The notes beneath the pieces were generated by a model, which did no database searches, was not told where the DNA came from, and saw only the letters and a program-made list of their open reading frames with translations. The position numbers and the translations under genes are program-made. Shown piece by piece: positions 57,270-64,000 of a DNA stretch of 64,000 bases (positions are counted from its first letter, which is position 1; each line of letters begins with the position of its first letter). The DNA is from Trichoplusia ni (Eukaryota; Arthropoda; Insecta; Lepidoptera; Noctuidae): contig NC_039488.1 of the NCBI RefSeq assembly GCF_003590095.1, positions 6,386,001 through 6,450,000 on the forward strand, written 5' to 3'.

Positions 57270-57492
57270 GACGACCTCCGTGGTCGACTGGCGTACGCAC
57301 CGGTTTTCAAGGTGTCGCTAGCTCTGAGATCCCGGGTTCGATCCCCGGTCGGTTCAATGTAAAAATTCACATTTCTGCATTGTCTCGGGTCTGGGTGTTT
57401 GTGGTACTATTGGAATTCCATAACACAAGTGCTTTAGCAACTTACTTTGGGTTCAGAACAATGTATGTGATGTTGTCCGCATTTATTTATTA
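57270..57492 (+). mobile_element. tRNA-derived SINE, family D, full length
   Basis: Near-identical to 16015-16247 from GACGACCTCCGTGGTCGA to TTGTCCGCATTTATTTATT, with a few changes and a short gap in the body. Confidence 0.8.
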
Positions 57493-58079
57493 ACTCCTTC
57501 AGAATCTAGTCCATCCTAAAGGTTGTCTATACAAGATATTGATATCGCTTTTCGCGATAGGACCGCCCATTGTGGCACCATGTAACTATTTTCTCGTATA
57601 CAATGCTGTACTTATGTGGTGTGCAACAAAGAATATTCTATTGTACTTACGCTTTTAATTTCAAAACACCTCATCAGGAAAAATGTTACACAAAACCAAT
57701 GTTGCCATACTCTAAAAATAATTCAATCAACGCATTGATCACTTCTGCGAATATAATCTATTTATAAACTCATAATATCTTAAAAAAAACATCAGAAACA
57801 AGACGTAAACATTAACAAAAAACGCTCAAAAAGATTCGGTAAAACCAAATTGGAATAACATAGAAATCCTTTGCATTTTTCCTCGTGAATACCGATGACG
57901 TATTTATTAGTTTGTAGAGTGCTGCGATATCTCTGAAACTCGATCTGTCTGCCTGTTTATTGATAACCATGCTCGTTTATACGCTTTAGATATTTTTTTG
58001 TTTTAATATTGTATTAAAATTCTTGTATAATTGAGTTTTGTGTCGTTATAGATTTGTTTTTAAACTCCGACGCAAGAAG

Positions 58080-58280
58080 ATTGGTTGTATTTTGACGTGT
58101 CTGTCTGTGGCATCATAGCTCCCGAACGGATTGACCGATTTCGAGAAAGTTCCTTTTATATTAAAGGTGAATTATATATTATGTATACGACAGTTCTTTG
58201 TGACGTTTGATAATAATTGGTCGAGCCATTTAATAGTTGTAGTGCGTCAATTTTTTTACCGTCGGGGTATTTTTGAGGAA
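58080..58280 (+). repeat. Dispersed repeat N
   Basis: GAACGGATTGACCGATTTCG, AAAGGTGAATTATATATTATG and TTTTTTTACCGTCGGGG. Confidence 0.5.
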
Positions 58281-58484
58281 ATCAATAATGAATCTCTCGT
58301 TTCGATTATGGAAAAGTCTTATTCGTTTCTTATTATCCTTTTTTGTTATGTTTAAGCTATTCGCATCAGCGTGCTCTGATGTCAATCAGTGCTAGAAACA
58401 CAAAATATTACGCTTTCTCTTGTGCATAGACGAAATTTTAATATTATTGTAAAAAATAAAAATAAATTTAAATTCAAATTTGTC

Positions 58485-58700
58485 ACCGGGTTTGAAATGA
58501 AACTACTTTTACGGATTTTATCGCGGTTTAATTTTTGATTTTAGTTCCCGACGTTTCGACATCTTTGCAGGTATCATGGTCACGGGCAGACTGATATGGC
58601 GTTCGTCTTGACAGAAGATGTTGCTCGTTCTACCTTCATATTAATATAACATAAAATTAAACCGCGATAAAATCTGTAAAAGTAGTTTCATTTCAATGTC
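58485..58700. mobile_element. Inverted-repeat MITE, family I
   Basis: GAAATGAAACTACTTTTACG and ATTTTATCGCGGTTTAATTT at the left return as reverse complements at 58645-58697. The centre has GTTCCCGACGTTTCGAC and TATCATGGTCACGGGCAG. A related decayed copy is at 61655-61820. Confidence 0.72.
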
Positions 58701-59276
58701 TAACATTCGCGTAAACCTAAGAAACCACTTTGTCATCAGGTTTTACCATATGAACCAAAAAAGCTAGTCAGAATTTTCAAAGGCAATGTATTTCTTTTGC
58801 CTCTATTGTTATAAAAAGTGATAAAAATCAAAATCGACTCTTTTATACTATTCCGACTTGTAACTGAACCGTTTTTGTCTGGTTTGCGAACTTGCAGTAA
58901 TGACGTACTGGACGTTTTATATTAAAGCGTAATTTCTACTTATGATGTAGAATTGAACACACGTACTACGCAATAATGTTATTATTCAATACATAAGTAA
59001 TAAAATTATGTTTTTATACATAAGACAAGAGTTCTTGCGACAAATTAAAGTAATACTATTACAGGTGTGGGAGAGAGATGGCGCTCTACGGCGAGTAGTG
59101 CTATCACGCTTCCACAACAGCTCTTTCTTCAGGTATCACGGTTTATGAGATACAGTCTGTTGACGGTAGGACAGACATACAGCAAAGATTCAGTAATAGG
59201 AGTCCGAAACCTTAAAAAAAAGAAAGGAGTTATGCTCCATTTATAAATGCATGTTATATCTAGTGATTTTCTAGAA

Positions 59277-59468
59277 ATTTCTAGACTCCCGAATAAAGAA
59301 TTTAATCCTTGCATCGCAGGGGCTTTCACAAACATTCAATTCACATCCACAAAGACACAAAACTCAGAACAAGCATTCATGGATCACACAAACGCTTGTC
59401 CTACACGGGGATCGAACAGGCGACACGTCGTACGCACTGAGTTTTTCGTTAACTAATCTATCCGTGCT
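59277..59468 (-). mobile_element. SINE family B
   Basis: TCCACAAAGACACAAAACTC, CTTGTCCTACACGGGGATCG and ACTAATCTATCCGTGC; the A box is mutated. Confidence 0.65.
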
Positions 59469-60024
59469 TCTTTAACCCAGATTTATAACATTCAATATGA
59501 TATATTAAGTACATAAGTGACAAGACCGGTATAAGACGGAGTGACATGCCGCCAATTAAATCATTAGTCCGCTTCGTCAATCAGGTGTGCTAGATGGTAT
59601 TACTTGGAAAGTATATCAATGTACACGTGTCGAGTGTTTTATAATAAAATAACTCGGAAAACGTCGTAATATATGTATTTCTAGATTTTCTAGATGATAT
59701 ACAAATGTAAGGACAAGACATTCATTGTTATTGAGGGTTATGTAAAAGAGATTCTCAATATTTAATACGATCATATTATAAAGATGAGATTTTGTGTTTA
59801 TATTGAATGTTTTAACTTCTTTTTTCGCCCATTGTTGAATTGTCTTCTTGTTTCTATTTAGGAGTAAGGAGGAGGGCTATTATAAATATTTACAAATTAA
59901 GTATTAATAATTTTATACTAATACATTTTCACGTATAATACAATTTTAACAAATTTTATCTTGGTTTGTTTTCAGACGTCTTTTTCCAATTCTTATACGT
60001 ATCTTAGTATATGTATTATGGGTA

Positions 60025-60120
60025 TAGTCGCTCCTTGTAAAACACTGGTACTTAACTGCATCCAGTAGGTATTGGAAACCGACCATAACATAGTTGGGAA
60101 AAGGCTAGGCTGATGATGAT
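60025..60120 (+). mobile_element. Family E tail fragment
   Basis: GTCGCTCCTTGTAAAACACTG, GACCATAACATAGTTGGG and AAGGCTAGGCTGATGATG. Confidence 0.55.
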
Positions 60121-60320
60121 ATTTTTCATCACCTTTTCTCCTTTCAGTTCAATTCAATAGTTTAATGTATGCCAACATTATCCTCAATATTTATTTTATC
60201 ATGATCATATTTTGACTTCTGTTTATGAACCTACTTCTTATTATCTAGCCACCAGGTGGGCTATAATCTTAGCCCAGCGGTCACTATCCATGTCGCTGAC
60301 GTGACCCAATCCCATCTATA

Positions 60321-60569
60321 TCTATGCTAATATATAAAGCTAAAGAGTTTGTTTGTTTGAACGCCCTAATCTCAGGAACTACTGGTCCAAATTGAAAAAT
60401 TATTTTTGTGTTGAATAGACCATTCATCGAGGAAGTCTTTAGGCTATAAACCTTCACGCTTCGACTAATAGGAGCGAAGATACAATTAAAAATGTGAAAA
60501 AAACAGGGCAGTTATAAATCATAACTTATATCTTCTACCCACGGGTATGAAGTCGCGGGCAACAGCTAG
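60321..60569 (+). mobile_element. Lep1-type Helitron
   Basis: TCTATGCTAATATATAAAGC to GAAGTCGCGGGCAACAGCTAG then T. Confidence 0.75.
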
Positions 60570-61654
60570 TTTAATATAAAATTACCAGAAAACATTTCAA
60601 ATACTAAAACAAATACCTAGGATCAATAGTCACGGCCGAACGGTCATATCGAACGTATAAGTATTACCGAAACCGGTCTGTTTGTCTGTCCGTATACATT
60701 ATATTTGAATAGTTAGTACGAAAGCGGCAACGGTCCACTTCGCGTAATGGTATGCACCAGTGTTGCTAATGTTGCTGTAATTTGGCATCTCTATATTATT
60801 GGGTTGATGACTTTGGATTTTGCTGGTCTGGAGATTTTTTTCTGGTACTTCGCTGTAGGAATTACATTTAGGAAGTAAGCATTTATTTGTTAAATAGTTT
60901 TGTTATTAATTTCCCCTGAACTCTCCAATGGAAGTTGTTGTTTCTTTTTTATGTTATAAATGGTACAATTCAATAAGATTGTAAATATTATACCAGAGAT
61001 AAAAATATACTTTACATGCGAGGATTTGTGTAAATCAATTCCGTTACCATATTCAAATAATGCTTGTTTTGCTGAAAAATAATTGGTCGTGTATTTTGAT
61101 CACACGAGGATACATTGATCAGAAATATTTTGAAACAACACTATACTAAAGATTTTTAAGATTCAGCTTCTCGTGGTCTTGGAGTGCATTAAAGAAAATT
61201 TCGGAACCAAAAGTTGCCTTTCAAAAACCTATTAACATCCCAGGAGTCTTTTTGCCTTCTAGAGGGAATTAGGATGGCTGAACTGACCGCCTCCCAAAAC
61301 CGCTCTACTCACCAATTGGCCCCATCAAGAGCAAAAACGGGGAAAAGGCATCCCGCCACAAATGAACTAACTCTCAATTAAAAATTCGATCTAACTTAGT
61401 TAATTACGCAAATGACCCGTTACAAGGTAACGCAATGCATCGCATACCGAACCGAATAGCTGACACAAACCGTTGAATGTTTGGCTTTCAGGTGTCTTTC
61501 ACGATAAATTGAAATGAAACATTGAACTTTAGCAATAATAAGAATGTTTTCTAGTGAGCGACGAGTCACCGCTTGACAATTTATTTACATCACCATGTGT
61601 AGAAAGGCAGGTGCTATAGTAACCTGGACAATCTAAGGAACTGGTCCACATAGG
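60570..61654. other. Intergenic, no feature seen
   Basis: AT-rich sequence without a recognisable repeat or exon. Confidence 0.5.
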
Positions 61655-61820
61655 ATTTTACAATAGCCTAATTATTAGTGGTTTCTTAGGTTTACGCGAA
61701 TGTTAGGGCATACTGCCCGTGACCACGATACCTGCACCTTACCTTCGACCCCGATACCTTTCGAAACGTCGGGAACTAAAATCTAAAATTAAACCGCGAT
61801 CCAAGTAGTTTCATTTCAAG
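61655..61820 (-). repeat. MITE family I, one half
   Basis: TTTCTTAGGTTTACGCGAATG, GTGACCACGATACCTGC, GAAACGTCGGGAACTAAAAT and AATTAAACCGCGAT. Confidence 0.6.
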
Positions 61821-61884
61821 CCTAATTATTTTTACACTTAAAATATGCAATAGTTCTGCATCTACTTTAGATTCTTCATGTCTG

Positions 61885-62020
61885 TTCTCCTATAGAGCGG
61901 GGGTGAACGATCCCTGGTAGTTGCCCCATCAGATTTAAGAGTAAAGTTCTCAACAAGGCCTCTACATCCCCGTGCACGCCTTTAGAAAGTACCGGGTCTT
62001 CCCATGAAGTTATGACGTGA
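61885..62020 (-). repeat. Unclassified repeat R, copy 2
   Basis: Reverse-complement relative of 18040-18240 (TAAAGTTCTCAACAAGGCC, TCCCCGTGC). Confidence 0.5.
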
Positions 62021-62321
62021 ATCATGAGAGATATATAACAATGTTTTATTATTTTATAGAAAGAGGTAAAAGAAATTATTCAATAACGTATTGTAAAAGC
62101 AACTGTCTGTATTAGTTTCGAGGGTTATATAATGCTAGCCTATACACGTCCCATATAGGGAAGGTTTGAATATTTCCCATGACACTAGCTGATTGAGGGT
62201 TGTTGATACCAAAATGTAATCCACGTTGTTTCCATTACCGTTTGTCAGTGGAGTTTTAATATATTTTTTATGAAAACGAGACGGCTTCCAAATAGAAAAT
62301 CTCATGCAAATCTCAACTAAA

Positions 62322-62420
62322 TCCGATAGCCGAGTAGTTGAGGTTACCACGAGAAACCCATTGAGCGCGATATGGCGGGCGTTCGAGTCCCGTGTAAGAC
62401 TACATCCACGAATACTCGAC
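62322..62420 (+). mobile_element. SINE family B
   Basis: CCGATAGCCGAGTAGTTGAGG (A box), GGGCGTTCGAGTCCCGTG (B box) and CATCCACGAATACTCG. Confidence 0.6.
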
Positions 62421-62939
62421 GTTAAAAGGTTGGTTTTGCTTCGAAAGACTATGGAAGTTACCTTGTCCTCTGCTCTGCGACCGTGCGGTCCGTGGGTTCG
62501 ATTCCTGTCCGCCGTCCTCCATATGCCAAGTATATTCCATCTTAGTTCAGCACACACACATTTTATATCTCTATCTTATTCACGTGGCGTCTAAAACGAA
62601 ACCAAAATGACACATTTCGGGAAACGTTAAATTATAAGAAACCTCCGCCAATGTGAAGAATTAAAAAAACTGTTTTCTTTTTTTTCTCTGAACGTTTTAT
62701 TTAACTGATTTTAATTGTTACCACATCACGTAAAGGTGTATTGTTTTTTTATAGAACTTCGTTTTCACTTTTAAATCACATTGCACAGTGAAATTAGTAT
62801 GGGCGTCGAACCGTCACGACACAGCCAGTGTGTAACGAATTTAAATACCACGAAAGAGTATTTATTAACTTTAAGAACACTTGTATATTTTCAAATTGAT
62901 TTTCTTATTTAAAAAAAAATGCTTGACCAGTAAACGTCC

Positions 62940-63260
62940 GTCATTAGATTAAACTAAGAAGGCACTGACAAACAAACTTGGATGCAGCGTTTCACCCCTT
63001 GCGTGCGAAAGAGATAGTAAGGCCGTCACGCAGGTGTAACAACGAGGTAGAGGGGGACAGGCATATTTGCCTTTTCACGGTTTCCACGAAAAACATTGGT
63101 GGTTTGGGGGGAAAATGTTGACCAATCGCGTGATTCCCCTTTTACGAGTTAAACGGTTCGGGGATGATTTTCCTAATTTGAATATTAGGGGGTGGACGAT
63201 TATTTATCCGTTGACTGTATTTATTTTTATATAAATATTTTTGTGGTGAGTTTTTGTGCT
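62940..63260. other. GC-richer, apparently unique block
   Basis: It stands out from the AT-rich flanks and matches no repeat seen elsewhere in the window. It has GACCAATCGCGTG (CCAAT-like) and, at its right end, TGGTGAGTTT, which looks like a plus-strand splice donor. It could be a promoter or a non-coding first exon, but nothing proves it. Confidence 0.25.
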
Positions 63261-63394
63261 ATATTTGTTATAATGTAAGGTTGAAGGTTATTCCTTTAAA
63301 GCCTCAGTCACTATACATCCAAAGAGTAATAATGGCAACCGCAGATCAACCTATACGTCAGTCAAAACTATGGACAGCAAGAAAATCCTTTAAT

Positions 63395-63550
63395 TCAAGT
63401 TAAGTTATAAAGTAGCGCTTTTCGAACGTCAAATAGACATCAGTATCTTCCGTATCGGCTACCATTCACTGCTTCTCTTGTGCTCTGTGAAGAAGAAACA
63501 GCTCCACTCAACTCCACAACAATCCACGCTGATAAAAGACACACATACAC
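63395..63550 (-). mobile_element. LINE 3'-end fragment
   Basis: GTAGCGCTTTTCGAACGTCA, CCATTCACTGCTTCTCTTG and GTGAAGAAGAAACAGCTCC follow the same order as the 3'UTR of the LINE at 29911-30110. Confidence 0.5.
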
Positions 63551-63884
63551 TAAAAGAAGTCAAAATTTAGGTACACACCTTCCATGTAACGAATACCATG
63601 TCTACTTATACAAAAAGCTATACATTTAGCCTATGAGTTATTATGAGTATATCCAAGTAACTTAGACCTAACTTAGAAAGTACCTAGGTATATGACCTTA
63701 AGCGATTCTGTCGCCTGACTTAAACCTTTTGCTTTTAATTGACCTTCTAGCCGCATTGTTGGCATTTAAAATAAGAAAATTTTAATTGAAGTACAATATG
63801 ACAAAAAGATTGTTTAGACAGTCACACAGATTTCCAAAAAATATTGGATACGTATTTTATCTTTTAAAATAAAAATGAAGAGGC

Positions 63885-64000
63885 TTTAGTGATTTGAAAT
63901 CTCGTGTGACGTCATTTACCAGTACGCTCTTTACTAGCGATGACTAGTGATGTTACTAGCCCCCAATATCAGACAATTCATCATCTTGAGTGATTTTAAT
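63885..64000 (+). repeat. Repeat L, copy 2, cut by window edge
   Basis: GAAATCTCGTGTGACGTCAT (TGACGTCA at 63907-63914) and ACTAGTGATGTTACTAGCCCC. Confidence 0.5.

Overview
The window is eukaryotic nuclear DNA from an insect, almost certainly a moth (Lepidoptera; a noctuid-like family is my guess from the repeat mix, not proven). The signs are short GT-AG exons in AT-rich DNA, dense Lep1-type Helitrons (5' TCTATACTAATAT, 3' CTAGT), several tRNA-derived SINE families and hAT and other MITEs. There is no bacterial-style gene packing, operon, CRISPR array or rRNA gene.

Two host genes can be read exon by exon, both on the minus strand. (1) Positions 1-4936 hold the first nine coding exons (432 codons) of a fatty acyl-CoA reductase, which runs off the left edge. 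It has the NAD(P)H-binding TGGTGFVG motif, the YTFTK active site and the start of the FAR_C domain. (2) Positions 27983-48346 hold a complete myelin regulatory factor (MYRF) gene of 20 coding exons, 3639 nt, 1212 residues. All intron phases agree. It encodes a membrane-tethered transcription factor: acidic N-terminus, KKRK-type nuclear signal, Ndt80-like DNA-binding domain, self-cleaving intramolecular-chaperone (peptidase S74-like) domain with the Ser/Lys pair intact, coiled coil, a Cys/His-rich insert, one membrane helix, and a glycosylation-rich luminal part ending in a 26-residue terminal exon.

Between the genes (about 4.9-28 kb) and upstream of MYRF (about 48.4-64 kb) I found no convincing host coding exon. 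These stretches are mostly transposon remains: Helitrons, tRNA-derived SINEs (three families), a SINE-like family with a 5S-rRNA-like head, a pair of hAT MITEs, other inverted-repeat MITEs, LINE 3' ends, and a low-complexity AT-rich block at 23.4-28 kb that may include the MYRF 3'UTR.

MYRF introns also carry many insertions: a jockey/CR1-type LINE with about 400 open codons, two oppositely oriented palindromic MITEs, a Helitron with an N-terminal Rep/helicase-like ORF remnant, and a Helitron end 12 bases from a splice donor. Between MYRF exons 20 and 19 a second LINE sits inside a SINE. The two genes have no evident functional link; they are neighbours on one strand.
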